From: CAVVYA01 sp963752345
GTDB taxonomy: Bacteria > Pseudomonadota > Alphaproteobacteria > SMXQ01
Assembly: GCA_963752345.1 (NCBI GenBank)
Contig: CAVVYA010000023.1
Location: 1 to 64,000, forward strand
Length of the DNA stretch: 64,000 bases
Reading direction: 5' to 3'
Both the position numbers and the translations under genes were made by a program. The notes under the pieces were generated by a model. The model was not told where the DNA came from and did no database searches. It was given only the letters and a program-made list of their open reading frames with translations. Below are positions 19,245 to 29,247 of the stretch, piece after piece (position 1 is the first letter of the stretch; each line of letters opens with the position of its first letter).

Positions 19245-20286
19245 TCAACGCCGCGGCGGCGCGATCGAAGCCGCCAGACGGTCGGTCAGTTCTTTCGGCG
19301 TGGCGACGATGCGCTTGACCACCGCCTCGACCTCCTCGCCCGACGACAGATTGACCTCGAGCTTGGATTTCTCCACGTCCGCCAGGAATTCGGCATCCTT
19401 GGCGAGCGTCACGAAGGCGTTGCGAATGGCCGCAACGCGATCCTTGGGAAGGTCGGGCGGCGCGACGACCGGGCGCGCAACCGTCTTCTGGGCCAGGAAC
19501 AGCTCCATGATCTGACGGTCCTCGGCGTTCTTGACGTAGTCGAGCACGAGGGGGACGTCGGGCAGGTCGCGGTCCTTCTGGAGCGCCGCCTGCATCAGGA
19601 TGCGGATCTTCTTGTCGCGCAGATATTCCGGCTTGCGCGTGCGCACATTCGACCAGGACCAGTCGCCCAGGCCCATCACTTCGCCCTGCTCCATCGCGAG
19701 CGTGACCTCGGTGGTGCCGGGATAGCCCGACACGATGCGGAATTTCGTGCCGATCAGCGCATTGAGCAGGCGCGGCGAGGTTTCCGTATCGATCGTCGGC
19801 CCTGTGCCGCCGATGATCATCTCGGTCTTGAACAGATCTTCGGTTGTTTGAATGGGCGAGGTATGCCAGGCGACGATCACCGCCGTCTCGGACGCCATAT
19901 TGCCGACCCAGTTGAACTTCTCCACGTCGAAGCGCACGCCCTGCGGCATGGTCAGCTTCGCAGTCAGCATGTCGCGCTGCACCAGACCGAAGTAGGTGCC
20001 GTCCTTGGGCGCCAGATTGTAGAGGTGGTTGGTTGCCTGAAGGCTGCCGGCGCCCGGCATGTTCTGCACCACCAGAGACGGATTGCCTGGAATATGGCGT
20101 CCGATGTGACGCGCCAAGCAGGCGGCCCTGGGCGTCGTAACCACCGCCCGGGCTCGAGCCGATGATCAGCGTCAGGTTCTTGCCTTTGTAGAAATCGGCG
20201 ACCGGCTGTGCCAACGCCGGCACAGCCATCACGGATGCCAGCAGCGCGCATGCCGCCGGCAGACTTTGGTGCATACTCATACTCAT
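19245..20286 (-). CDS. TctC/Bug-family periplasmic binding protein (copy 3), one frameshift
   Basis: About 346 aa. Signal peptide MHQSLPAACALLASVMAVPALAQ, then ADFYKGKNLTLIIGSSPGGGYDAQGRLL. The frame changes near 20125 inside the ligand loop and continues HIPGNPSLVVQNMPGAGSLQ. The rest is clean to the stop, with ARPVVAPPDLPKDRVAAIRNAF. It is preceded by a 600-base stretch with no gene. It sits upstream of the deacetylase-Rid pair on the same strand, so the ligand could be the substrate of that pair, but the hairpin between them argues for partly separate expression. Confidence 0.88.
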
Positions 20287-20895
20287 AACCCTTCCTTTTA
20301 TAAAAACGGCGAACGACCATCACTCGGCGATGCGTGTCGTCCCTCCCGAGCGATCGCAATTTTCGTGCCATATGATTTGCAACCATGGCACGAGCAACTC
20401 GCAGAATTGGCGACATATGAGAAGCATGGCGATCCGCTGTCAAGAACGCGCGGGCGACTGACTGGTCTGAGAGCGGAGGCCAATTCGCGCCCTGCCATTC
20501 AAAGAGGCGCGCGACGATATCCGGCGGCGTCATCGAAGTTCGGTGAGGCGCTGCATACCTCACCCGCCGGCTACCGCGTCGCCTTCCAAGGTCTCCGATC
20601 TGGCGCCCGTGAAAATCTCACATCCTTATTATCTCGCAGAATGCCCTCCGCGTGGACCGCGATGCGGTCGGCGGTCTTTCGGCGGCGACTTCGGACGCCC
20701 TTGAATTGGGGACAGAATAGCAGTGCTTCGCTTTGCAGGGGGGCTCATTCTTCGCAGAGCCCGTATTGCCTGAAAAGGCTGGAAACATCACGCAGGTATT
20801 ATCTTCCGCCCCCCGGCACACCGTGATTATTTATCCTGCGGCAGGCGGCATTCGGTTTAAGTTGACATAGGCTCACAGCAACAGTGCGAGGCGCA
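20287..20895. other. Intergenic region, no gene seen
   Basis: About 600 bases upstream of both TctC copy 3 (minus) and the hypothetical gene at 20896 (plus). The open frames here lack recognisable protein features and run through the shadow of neighbours. Local AT-richer segments near 20290 and 20370-20420 may hold promoters. No repeat or operator was identified. Confidence 0.5.
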
Positions 20896-21486
20896 ATGGC
20901 AGCCCGATTTGCTCCCGGCTCGAAGGCTTACACCAAGGACGGCCGGTCCTACACCGTGGATGACATCGAGGACGGCGTGGTCTATTGCACCGCCTCGGGC
21001 GGCGGCCAGACGGAGTTCGCCGAAGCGGCCCTGTTCAACGAATCGGAATGGGCGGCCAAGTCCGACGGGCGGCGTGACCTGTTCTATACCCGCTTGAAGC
21101 AGGCACGGCCCTACACCGAGCAGGCGGGACGCATGGCCACGGCGAAGCTCGACGGCGCGACCGCGGAACAGTTGCTCGGCAAGATCGAGCGGCTGTCGCC
21201 CGGCATCCTGGATTTCGCCGCCTTCACCACGGCGGAGCGGGTCATGATCGAGAATGGCGACGCACAACTCGTCTCCGGCCTGTCGATCACGAAAAGCCGC
21301 ACGGTGTTCGACGAGGCGCGACCGGAAACGCGAATCAGCCTGGTCGCCGCCATGCTCGGCATCAACGCCGACGCGCTGCTCGATGCCGGCCGGCTCGGCG
21401 ACAACCTGATGCGCGCGCTGATCCAAAAAGGCCTCGCCGAGCATGGCGAAGCGTTCGAGGAATTCCTCGACCGCCCGCGGCGGTGA
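20896..21486 (+). CDS. Conserved-looking hypothetical protein
   Basis: Intact ORF of 196 aa from the ATG at 20896 (MAARFAPGSKAYTKDGRSY). An upstream in-frame ATG at 20884 is possible. The N-terminal part (YTVDDIEDGVVYCTASGGGQTEF) looks like a small beta-barrel fold. The middle is helical, with LLGKIERLSPGILDFAAFTTAERVMI. No signal peptide or membrane segment. No family recognised. Convergent with the dienelactone hydrolase gene. Confidence 0.7.
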   Translation: MAARFAPGSKAYTKDGRSYTVDDIEDGVVYCTASGGGQTEFAEAALFNESEWAAKSDGRRDLFYTRLKQARPYTEQAGRMATAKLDGATAEQLLGKIERLSPGILDFAAFTTAERVMIENGDAQLVSGLSITKSRTVFDEARPETRISLVAAMLGINADALLDAGRLGDNLMRALIQKGLAEHGEAFEEFLDRPRR

Positions 21487-21534
21487 AGGTGACGCGACTG
21501 GCGCGATCGGTCACGCGCGGGTAGCAACCACGAT

Positions 21535-22365
21535 CTACTCCGCCGCCGCAACCTTATCGCCCGCGCGCGCGGGCCGGTTCGCGCCGCCGCCGAGCTCGCG
21601 GTGGAGGAATTCGAAGCTGCGCTGGTAGGACAGGTCGGTGGCCGCGCGGCGCGCCGGCGCCACCTCGGCGTCGGGCGTGATCTGCGCGAAGCTGTGCGGC
21701 ATGCCTTCGTACCAATAGAGCTCGTAAGGCTTGCCGAGCCGGTCCATCGCCTTGGTGAAGGCGTCGACCTCCTCCTTCGGCGTCGAATGGTCCTCGGTGC
21801 CGTAATGGCACTGCAGGTTGCAGGCGATGCCTTCGAGCTCGCGCATGTCGGGAAACAGGCTCTGATGATAGACCACGCCGGCGTCGAACGCGGCAGTGCG
21901 GCCGCAGGCCAGCAGCACCAGGCCGCCACCGAGGCAGAAGCCCATGATGCCGACCTTGCCCTGGGGTCCGACCCACGGCAGGCTGCGCAGGAAGGCCGCC
22001 CCACCGGCAAGTGCCTCGACCACCGGGCCGACATCGAGTGAATTCTTGGCGAGCAGCGCGTCGGTGCGGCTCTCCGGCAATTGGCCGCCCATGTAGTCGG
22101 GCGACAATGCGACGAAGCCGGCGCGCGCATACATGCGAGTGATCTCGCGCTGGGTCCAGCTTAGACCGTGCATGCCGGACAGCAGCACGACGCCGGGCCG
22201 TCCCGTCCGCGAACCGGCGGGCCGCGCCAGGAAGGCGTTGGTATAGACGCCATTGGTCTCATAGCCGGCGTGCAGCGAGATGATGGTTTCGCCGTCGCCC
22301 CCGTTCTTGCCCTTGCTGTCGTCGTCCCCCATGGCGTCTGTGCGCCCCTTGCGTGCGTCTGTCAC
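21535..22365 (-). CDS. Dienelactone hydrolase-family protein
   Basis: Intact 276-aa alpha/beta hydrolase. The nucleophile elbow is GFCLGGG with catalytic Cys, as in dienelactone hydrolases. The Asp lies in CHYGTEDHSTP and the His in EGMPHSFAQ. The N-terminal ARPAGSRTGRPGVVLLSGMHGL matches the DLH fold with the oxyanion region. By family it hydrolyses dienelactone-type or other ester intermediates in aromatic breakdown. No aromatic-pathway partner is adjacent, so the substrate is uncertain. Confidence 0.9.
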   Translation of the reverse strand: MTDARKGRTDAMGDDDSKGKNGGDGETIISLHAGYETNGVYTNAFLARPAGSRTGRPGVVLLSGMHGLSWTQREITRMYARAGFVALSPDYMGGQLPESRTDALLAKNSLDVGPVVEALAGGAAFLRSLPWVGPQGKVGIMGFCLGGGLVLLACGRTAAFDAGVVYHQSLFPDMRELEGIACNLQCHYGTEDHSTPKEEVDAFTKAMDRLGKPYELYWYEGMPHSFAQITPDAEVAPARRAATDLSYQRSFEFLHRELGGGANRPARAGDKVAAAE

Positions 22366-22460
22366 GGCTGGCCTCCCTGAATGCGTAGGCGGCCACTGTG
22401 CCCTACACGATCATGAGCGTCAAATCGCGGGACGCCGTGCCGAGCGGTGGGTAACGGCGC

Positions 22461-23270
22461 TCAAAGGCGCGGTGGCGGAGTCACCGTAAGCTCGGCCAGG
22501 CCCTTGCGGATGAGCGAGATACCCTTGACCGACACGCCGGGCAAAGCGGCCCACGCCTCGAGGATTTTCATCTCGTTGTCGCGCAACGCGTCGTCGAGGA
22601 TCACCGTGGTCGGCCGCGTCAGATAGGGCAGGATTCGCGGCAGCACGGGCCCTCGCACCGGGCCCATGCCGAAGGGCCCGTCGATGAAGATCAGCGATGG
22701 CTGAATGGCCGAGAACACCCGCCCGAGGATTTCGTCACCCAGGTCGTAGGACGAAACAGGCTCGCCTTCGAAGGCCTGGTGCGCCATACCGGGGAACTCG
22801 AATTGCACCGTCTTTCGCGATCCGGCGCGCGCGAGCAAGGTTTCGGTCCGGGCGGCGAAGTCCGCGTTTTGTTCGACCGAAATCACCCGCACGGCATCAT
22901 CGGCGAAATGCTGGCGCAGCAGATAGGAGAAGACGACCGTACTGACGCCGCTGCCGAATTCCAGCACGCTGTCGGGCCGAATCTGCAGAACGCGCTGGCG
23001 CAGCAGATTGATCGCTTCGTGATTGAGCGACCATTCGTCGAACGCCTCGCCCTCGAACGCGCGCCGCATCCCGACGTCGTCGATCAGCCGCGGGTCGAGG
23101 ACCGCGATGCCCTTGCGTGGGGTCAGGGCATTGTCGAACGGCGCGATGGAGCGTCCGAAGCGGAGCAGCGGCAGCGGCACCGGTTTGTCGCGAAACACCG
23201 AAGCGGCCACCGTCATGGCCGCCACATAGCCGCTGCGGGCGACTTCATGCCTGATCGCGTGCAATTTCAT
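22461..23270 (-). CDS. Class I SAM-dependent methyltransferase-like protein
   Basis: Intact 269-aa protein. The SAM-binding motif I appears as SVLEFGSGVST (about residue 105), followed by ISVEQNADFAARTETLL (motif for the ribose-binding acid) and LIFIDGPFGMGPVRGPVLPRI. The N-terminal 90 residues contain a helical extension with VAAMTVAASVF. Resembles uncharacterised class I methyltransferases acting on small molecules or glycans. No operon partners; substrate unknown. Confidence 0.8.
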   Translation of the reverse strand: MKLHAIRHEVARSGYVAAMTVAASVFRDKPVPLPLLRFGRSIAPFDNALTPRKGIAVLDPRLIDDVGMRRAFEGEAFDEWSLNHEAINLLRQRVLQIRPDSVLEFGSGVSTVVFSYLLRQHFADDAVRVISVEQNADFAARTETLLARAGSRKTVQFEFPGMAHQAFEGEPVSSYDLGDEILGRVFSAIQPSLIFIDGPFGMGPVRGPVLPRILPYLTRPTTVILDDALRDNEMKILEAWAALPGVSVKGISLIRKGLAELTVTPPPRL

Positions 23271-23464
23271 GAGATCTCCCGGCGACGACTCGCTCTTCGT
23301 ATTTCAATGGGCTCAAGGGGGAGTTTGCCGGCTAATCCACAGTTTCGGCAAGCGTTTCCCGCCATCGCACCCCGCCAAAAAGGGGAATTTGTTTTTGTCG
23401 GCAAGCGGAACTTTACGGTGGGAGGCGGGTTACATTGGGACCGACGAACTCTAAAGAGGGTTCC
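23271..23464. other. Upstream region of the methyltransferase gene, no gene seen
   Basis: This stretch, together with 23633-23800, has no convincing coding sequence. A short basic ORF lies between them and is listed separately. The divergent promoters for the methyltransferase (minus) and the Rid-family gene (plus) must lie in this half-kilobase. Confidence 0.4.
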
Positions 23465-23632
23465 ATGCCGCGTATTCCGTCGCTCAAGCGCCCCGTTGCA
23501 TCCCGCGCAAAACGCGCCCGTAAGACCTCCGCTAACCGCCAGCCGCGGCTTCCCGCACCCTGGGAGACCGCCCTCGCCCGGGTCAAGCGGCACATCCAGA
23601 CCGAAAGCCGGCATCGGGGCTCCACAGGCTAG
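23465..23632 (+). CDS. Possible small basic protein, 55 aa
   Basis: A short ORF starting MPRIPSLKRPVASRAKRARK is rich in Arg and Lys in its first half and ends PWETALARVKRHIQTESRHRG. An AGAGGG element lies a few bases upstream of the ATG. No family recognised. The composition could also arise by chance in GC-rich DNA, so the call is weak. Confidence 0.3.
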   Translation: MPRIPSLKRPVASRAKRARKTSANRQPRLPAPWETALARVKRHIQTESRHRGSTG

Positions 23633-23800
23633 ACTTCCCCGCCGGCTCGAAGTCTGGGAGCCGCACTCAGCTCCTACATCCGTCAGGCTATGCACCGATC
23701 GGTCCCGGCGACCCTCCGTGCCTGGAATCTTTCGCCGCACCCGGCACCGTGATATGGAACCGGCTCGGCCTTGATGACAGTCACCCCAGGAGAGTCACGG

Positions 23801-24148
23801 ATGGAAATTCGGCGCCTGCAGCCCGGCAAGCGGATGAGCCAAGCGGTCGTTCATAACAACACCGTCTATCTCGCGGGCCAAGTGGCCGACGACACCCGCC
23901 AGGACGTGGCGGGACAGACGCGCCAGGTACTGTCCGCGATCGATGGGCTTCTCGCCCAGGCGGGCACCGACAAGACGAAGATCCTGACCGCGACCATCGT
24001 GCTCGCCGACATGGCGACCTTCGCCGACATGAATGCGGTATGGGACACCTGGGTCGCCCAAGGCAACACCCCGGCGCGCGCCACCATCGAAGCCAAACTC
24101 GCCGCGCCGCAATACAAGGTGGAGATCATCGTCACCGCGGCGGTCTGA
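23801..24148 (+). CDS. Rid-family (YjgF/UK114) protein
   Basis: Intact 115-aa Rid-like protein, starting MEIRRLQPGKRMSQAV after CCAGGAGA. Motifs: NNTVYLAGQVADD, LLAQAGTDKTKILTATIVLADM and PARATIEAKLAAPQYKVEI, where the Arg in ARATIEA is the position that binds the carboxylate of imine substrates in active Rid proteins. It is a second Rid paralogue, unlike the one at 17866. Possible imine deaminase. It is convergent with the isochorismatase-like gene, and a likely terminator follows it. Confidence 0.9.
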   Translation: MEIRRLQPGKRMSQAVVHNNTVYLAGQVADDTRQDVAGQTRQVLSAIDGLLAQAGTDKTKILTATIVLADMATFADMNAVWDTWVAQGNTPARATIEAKLAAPQYKVEIIVTAAV

Positions 24149-24170
24149 CGGCGCGCGATCACGGCTATGA

Positions 24171-24195
24171 AAACGGAGCCCGAAGGATTCCGTTT
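24171..24195 (+). terminator. Likely terminator after the Rid-family gene
   Basis: AAACGGA and TCCGTTT form a 7-bp stem around an 11-base loop, starting 22 bases past the stop, followed by CAGTTTTCG. Moderate Rho-independent terminator candidate for the plus-strand gene. Confidence 0.5.
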
Positions 24196-24281
24196 CAGTT
24201 TTCGCGCCAAGCGGCGCCCTCGGCGTCAGCCAGCCGTCGATAGTGTTCGGCCGCGCGACGGATTCAATTAGTCTAGGCGCG

Positions 24282-25044
24282 CTATTCCGCCGCGACGCTC
24301 ATGCCTTGCCCGGAAGGTAGGATGAATTGGTCGGCGGGATACCGACCGAGGAAGGCCATGACATCGTCGCTGCCGACCACGTCGGCATATTTAGCGTTCA
24401 TATCGAACAGGCTCATGGCATGGGAGGACTGAAAACGATCGAAGCAGGCGTCCTCGGCGACGGTCACGCGATAGTTCAGCGCGAACGCGTCGAGCACTGT
24501 GGCGCGCACGCAGCCCGATGTCGTTGTGCCGGTGACGATCAGCGAATCGCAACCCAGTTGCACTAAGTGGCTGAGCAACGCGGTGCCCGCAAATCCGCTC
24601 GGCTTCAACTTTTTGATCACGAGGTCCTTGGGGCCGGGCGCGATCTCGGGGACGATCGTGTCGCCATCGACATTTGTCTCGCGCTTGACCGACGCGCCTT
24701 GGCCGTTGGCGCTCTTCTTCCAGCCCCAACTGCCGGCGTCCCAATTATCGGCGCGACGGCCACCTGTGGTATAGATCACCGGGACGCCCTTGGACCGAGC
24801 GGCGTCGACGAGCCGCCTGATTACTCGAATGCCGTCCCAGGGAGTTTTCGCCGCAGGACGTGCGCCATTTCTTGATGCTTTCGAGAATCGGTTCCGGCTT
24901 CTCTCCGGTAAAGGCATAGCTAACGTCGATGACGATGAGGGCCGGGCGCTTTCCATAGCCCTGACGTGTGGCGCCGTAGCCGGAGACCGCGAGAACCTGC
25001 TTGTCGCGCGCGGTGAGGTATTTGTCCCAGATGTGTTCGGTCAT
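24282..25044 (-). CDS. Isochorismatase-family cysteine hydrolase, one frameshift
   Basis: About 253 aa, related to N-carbamoylsarcosine amidase-type hydrolases. The catalytic Asp lies in ALIVIDVSYAFTG, the Lys in LVIKKLKPSGFAGT, and the nucleophile Cys in TGTTTSGCVRATVLDA. A frame change is needed near 24850 (around SCGEN/TPWDGIRVI). By family it cleaves C-N bonds of small amides such as carbamoyl compounds. It lies 90 bases downstream of no gene on its own strand (TctC copy 4 ends at 25134 just upstream), so both may form one unit: binding protein first, then hydrolase. Confidence 0.87.
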
Positions 25045-25133
25045 ATTGAACCTCCTTCGATAGACCGCAGGCTAAGGCCTACGGAACGGCGGGCCGGATC
25101 CATTGCATCGCGCTGAGGCCTGGTTTCGTCCAG

Positions 25134-26181
25134 TTATTTTGCCTCTGTTCGTCCTTGCGCCGCCATGGCGCGCTCAATCACCGCTTTAGGGGTGTCATAG
25201 GCGCGGGCGATGAATTGCTCCATCTGCTGCGGTGTAATCGGGCTGATCTCCACCCGCATCTTTTCCGCCTCGGCGAGGAAGACGGGGTCCTTCATGGTTG
25301 TCTGGAATGCGTTACGCAGGGTCTCGACCCGCTTAGCTGGCAGGTCGGGCGGCGCCGCGAGCGGTCGCCCCATGATCTGCCAGCCGAAGATCAGTTCGAC
25401 GGCCTGCTTGGTTTCCGCGTCCTTCGCGAGATCCGCTACCGTCGGCACGTCGGGAAGCTCGGGGTGACGGCGGGTCGCTTCCTGTAGGATGATATTGATC
25501 TGCTTCTTCTCGAGCCACTCGGGTCGAGCCGTTCGTAAAGTGGCCAACGGCATGCCGCACATGCCATGGACCTCGCCGCGCTCGAGCGCGAGCATGACGC
25601 CATTGGATCCGGAATAACCTGAGATCAATTTGAATTTGGTCCCCAGAAGACCATTGGATGAAGTTGGGAAATCAACCGCTGTTCCAGTCGAGCTTGACGT
25701 GCCGATCATGAATTCCCGTTCGAAAACCTGGTCGATCGATTTGACCCCGGAGTTCGCCGAAGACAGGCACAAGCTCGTCTCTTCGTTCATGCTTCCGATC
25801 CACGTCCACTTGCGGCTGTCGAAAAGCGCCTTGGGTGCGCCCAGCAGCGGGGTCAGCGCCATCCCGCCGGCAAACATGCCGAAGACCGTGCCGTCCTTAG
25901 GCGCACGGTTGTAGAGGTAGTTGGCCGTAATCATGCTGCCGGCGCCCGGCATGTTATTGGCGATCATCGATGGCTCGCCTGGAATATTGCGTCCCATATG
26001 GCGCGCCAGCAGCCGCGCATACACATCGTAACCACCGCCTGGCGGGTAGCCGACGACAATGGAAACTTGCTTGCCGCGATAGAAAGCCTCGTCGTCACTT
26101 GCGGCACTCAATTCCGCCCGTACCGACAAGGCCGAGGCACAACCCCGCTGCAGCCGCTCTGATGGCGGATTTTCCGTGCAT
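25134..26181 (-). CDS. TctC/Bug-family periplasmic binding protein (copy 4), one frameshift
   Basis: About 348 aa. The ATG ending at 26181 (MHGKSAIRAAAAG) follows AGGAG and opens a signal peptide, and a frame change near 26115 joins it to SDDEAFYRGKQVSIVVGYPP. Then GGGYDVYARLLARHMGRN and NNMPGAGSM. It is very close to copy 7 (37124-38176): both share KDGTVFGMFAGGMAL and LERGEV/VERGEV HGMCGMPLATL or QGMCGMPLATL. These two are duplicates within the window. Upstream, an AT-rich stretch contains a possible copy of the island operator. The isochorismatase-like gene follows. Confidence 0.88.
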
Positions 26182-26238
26182 ACTCGTCTCCTGTTCCTGA
26201 ATTTCCGCAGCCATCATCTTTGATGGCGAGCTTCCTGT

Positions 26239-26254
26239 GTTTTATATACAAATC
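26239..26254. promoter_or_regulatory. Possible copy of the island operator
   Basis: GTTTTATATACAAATC lies 58 bases upstream of TctC copy 4. It resembles the element found upstream of six transcription units in the 44-59 kb island, but one half is degenerate. It could be a diverged site or simply an AT-rich promoter. Confidence 0.3.
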
Positions 26255-26465
26255 AGTTGTTTGATTATTATACAAAATGGATGAGGAGTTCGTTATCGTC
26301 AAGAGGACCCGCAGACCGATGACGATCGAGCCTGCATGGCCCTCGGAACGAGGCGGCACAAGAGATCCGTAACCATAAACTCAATAGACAACTCACATAT
26401 CAAAAAGGGACCACGAAGCTCCCTCTTTATGCGTTGCGCCTCTCAGTTCTTGCGCGGTCGCCAAC

Positions 26466-26560
26466 GTGTGTCGGAAGGTGAAGCAGGACAAGAACGCGGC
26501 GAAGGTGCATCCGCTGGCCCTGGGTATCTTCGCGCTGCAGCTTGAAGAAGCTCCGTCAGC
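26466..26560 (+). pseudogene. 3' remnant of an ABC-type binding-protein gene
   Basis: Translated on the plus strand, this segment reads VKQDKNAAKVHPLALGIFAL. That matches the C-terminal VKQDKDAAKVHPLALWNLHF of the intact binding protein at 28273-29247. The DNA is also close (GTGAAGCAGGA, then AAGGTGCATCCGCTGGCCCTG versus AAAGTGCATCCGCTCGCCCTG). The rest of the gene is absent upstream, so this looks like a decayed fragment of a paralogue. Confidence 0.7.
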
Positions 26561-26746
26561 GCGATTTCGATGCGCGCTTGGGGAGTTTTTTGCGCTTCAC
26601 GCTGGCCATTTTTCCAGTTCGTCCTCGCTCATGGACTGCGCCATCTGCTTGGACGCGCCACGCAGGCTCGATTTCGGTTTCTCGCCGCGCTTGGCGGAAA
26701 GAGCGGCGGTCGCCGCCATTTGCTGCTTGTTCGATTTCGCCGGCAT
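26556..26746 (-). CDS. DUF3008-family small protein, homopolymer frameshift
   Basis: About 63 aa, starting MPAKSNKQQMAATAAL, with AALSAKRGEKPKSSLRGAS and MAQSMSEDELEKMA. This is the DUF3008 signature (MPAKS-x2-QQ-x-AA-x-AALSAKRGE). The ATG ending at 26746 follows GGAGG. The frame breaks at a run of five A (plus-strand T5 at about 26610); six A would restore ELEKMASVKRKKLPKRAS. This is a clear example of a homopolymer indel. Lysine-rich, cytoplasmic, function unknown. Confidence 0.8.
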
Positions 26747-26857
26747 GCCGTCCTCCATGCTTGCTGACCCGTCGGCCCGACCGGCGTCCAGGCTATCCGC
26801 TCACCGGACAATCGGCAGGCCGGTTCCGCAATCGGAGCCCCGGCGGGATGCAAGCTG

Positions 26858-28142
26858 TCAGCGTCGCAACGAGGGCGAATGGGCGAGGGCTACCATCAGC
26901 GCCACACCGAGCGTGAGCAGAATGAGCGCCCATGACGATGAAACCGTCTGCGATGCCGAAGTGGTCGACGATCACGCCCATCATGATGGGCGTGATGATC
27001 GATGACAGCCGGTTGTTGGTGACGCGCAGGCCGACCACGGACCCCTGCAGGTGGCGTGGCACGGCGCGCGCTTGAAGGGAGAACATCAGCGGCTGCACCA
27101 GCCCCTCGGAGGCGCGCCGCAGACTGTGCGTAATCGCCAGCAGCACAAAGGCGCCGCCGAGGAACGGGGTGATCATCAGCAGCATGATCGCCAGCATGGT
27201 GAAGCCCACCATGATCCACGGAATTGGCATCCATCTCGCAACCCGGCCCGAGGCGAGCGACGCCAGGCCGTTGACGACTTCGGCGATCGAAAACAGCGCG
27301 CCGATCATGGTGCCGGCGTATCCGATGTCGCTGAGATAGACGATGAAGAAAGAGCTTTCCACGCCGTTGGTCGCATGCCGCATGAACGAAATGCCCAAGG
27401 TAAAAGCCACGGCGGGAATCACGATCAGGCTGAGCGAGCCGGTATAGTCGGACAGCCGCGGCAGGACGTCGCGCCAGGCGAAACGGCCGGTCGCCGCCTC
27501 AATGGCCTGCGGATTGCGGATCCGCGAGACCACCAGGAACAACAGCAGCGACCACGCCGATATGCCGAGGAACGACAGCATCGGCCCCGCGTGATCCCAC
27601 AGGAGGCCCATGAGCAGCGGCGCGATCACGTTGCCGATGCGCGCGAAGAAGCTGAACCGGCCGATACGGCCGGGATCGCCGCCGGTCACCTGGGCGATGA
27701 TGGTCTGCGCGCCGATCCATCCCATGTTGCTGGCGAACCCGATCAGCATCTGCAGCGCGATCATGACCGGCAGCCAGGGCAGGAATGGATAGAGTCCGGC
27801 GAGCGCCCCGGTTGCCAGCGCGAAGAACATCATGACGCGGCGCGTGCCGAGCCGGTCCATCAACGCGCCCCCGTGAATCGCCAGGAAGAAGGTGAGCAGC
27901 GACCGGGCACCGATCAGAGTGCCGATCTCGGTCGGCGAAGCGCCCTGGAGCACGGCCCACAAGGGGATCACCATGGTCAGCAGCTCGGACTGACCCATGC
28001 TGAACAGCCCGGCGGCATAAGACGCATGGAGGCTGCGCCGGTCCGCCGCGCGGGACGGCTCTATTTCGGAACTTGGGGACAAGGCGACGAAGACTCCGGC
28101 AAGACGCGAACTGATATCACAACAGGGAAGTCCTGATAGCAC
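26858..28142 (-). CDS. Major facilitator superfamily transporter, one frameshift
   Basis: About 428 aa with around 12 hydrophobic helices. The loop between helices 2 and 3 reads GGALMDRLGTRRVMMFF, a fair match to the MFS signature (G-x3-D-R-x-G-R-R). Other helices include FLPWLPVMIALQMLIGFASN and ITPIMMGVIVDHFGIADGFIVMG. A frame change near 26930 gives a natural C-terminus, ALILLTLGVALMVALAHSPSLRR, ending at 26858. The start is uncertain; a Met in FSMGQSELLTMVIP is too internal, so the first Met is kept. Substrate unknown. Confidence 0.82.
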
Positions 28143-28272
28143 GTTTCGTCACAGTGCGATCGAGGGCTGCCCGACAGGTCAAGCTGTAAAGTCTAACGGC
28201 CTGTCGGGACCCTTGATGCATCGTGGATCGGCCGGGCCTCGGTATTCAGGGAAGCGGCCTTCAGTTCGGCGG

Positions 28273-29247
28273 TCAGCCGCCGTGGCGCTGCAGATGGCTC
28301 GGATCGTCCTTGTAGAGCGCATCGATGAAGCCCGCATCGTCGATGTTGCGCAGGAAATGCAAATTCCACAGGGCGAGCGGATGCACTTTCGCGGCATCCT
28401 TATCCTGCTTCACCGCCTCCTGGTAGACATTCGCGACGGCATCCATGCTGGGATAGAGCCGCGGATCCAGGTTGGGCGCCAGGCTGTTGTAAATTTTCTC
28501 CACGGTACTGCGGTCCAGCTTGCCGTCCTCGAGCCGCCTTTGCATGATCTTGAGCGTCTCTTCGCGGCGCAGCTTGAAGAAGGCGATTCCGTCGATGATG
28601 CCCTTAAGCGTCCGCTCGATGATGTCGGGCCGCTCGTCCACCAGCTTCTTGCTGGTCGACATGGTCATGTAGTTGATCATCGACTGCGGCGCGACTTCGA
28701 TGACCTTGAGTTCCCCGCGTCTGGCCTCCTCGAGGCTGGGCTCCGCCATGAAACAGGCGTCGATGTCCTTGTCCTTCACCATGTCGAGCAGGCCCTTGCG
28801 GTTGCGCTTGCTGTCGGCGGCGTCGGGCTGGTTGGTGCGCACGATCTCGACCTGGCCGAGATCGGGATCGAGCCCGTTCTGCTTGAGATAGAGCCAGGTG
28901 TTGAGCGCCGGGTGCCGGCCGCGCGATCCGAACTTGCGATAGCGCACATCCTTCAGCCGGTCGATTCCCGCATCGGGGCGCGTCACCAGGCCGATGTTGT
29001 TCTCGCTCATGCTCTGGCCGACATAGACCCACTTGTCGCCGCGCGCGCGCGCCGCGTAAGTCGAGACATGGTTGCCGGAGACGAATTCGACCTCGCCAGT
29101 CGGAACCAGCTTGTGCGCCTCGTCACGACTGATCTGGCGCTCGTATTCGACCTCGAGCCCCTGGCGCTCCCATGCTCCTGTCTCCGCGATAACATGCATG
29201 AGGGCGAGATGGCTCGGGGCCCGATATGGAAATTGGATGCGATCCAT
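28273..29247 (-). CDS. ABC-type substrate-binding protein, SsuA/TauA/NMT1 type, no signal peptide
   Basis: Intact 324-aa protein, start MDRIQFPYRAPSHLALMHVI. The first strand and helix match NMT1/THI5-like binding proteins (LALMHVIAETGAWERQGLEVE), and VPTGEVEFVSGNHVS is the ligand-lobe region. The protein starts directly in the fold with no signal peptide, as also seen in the three DHPD-like proteins of this window. No permease or ATPase is adjacent. A 3' remnant of a paralogue lies at 26466-26560. Confidence 0.82.
   Translation of the reverse strand: MDRIQFPYRAPSHLALMHVIAETGAWERQGLEVEYERQISRDEAHKLVPTGEVEFVSGNHVSTYAARARGDKWVYVGQSMSENNIGLVTRPDAGIDRLKDVRYRKFGSRGRHPALNTWLYLKQNGLDPDLGQVEIVRTNQPDAADSKRNRKGLLDMVKDKDIDACFMAEPSLEEARRGELKVIEVAPQSMINYMTMSTSKKLVDERPDIIERTLKGIIDGIAFFKLRREETLKIMQRRLEDGKLDRSTVEKIYNSLAPNLDPRLYPSMDAVANVYQEAVKQDKDAAKVHPLALWNLHFLRNIDDAGFIDALYKDDPSHLQRHGG

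Noticed and set aside
27051..28136. Plus-strand ORF of 361 codons
   Set aside because: Antisense of the MFS transporter gene; strongly hydrophilic and without motifs.
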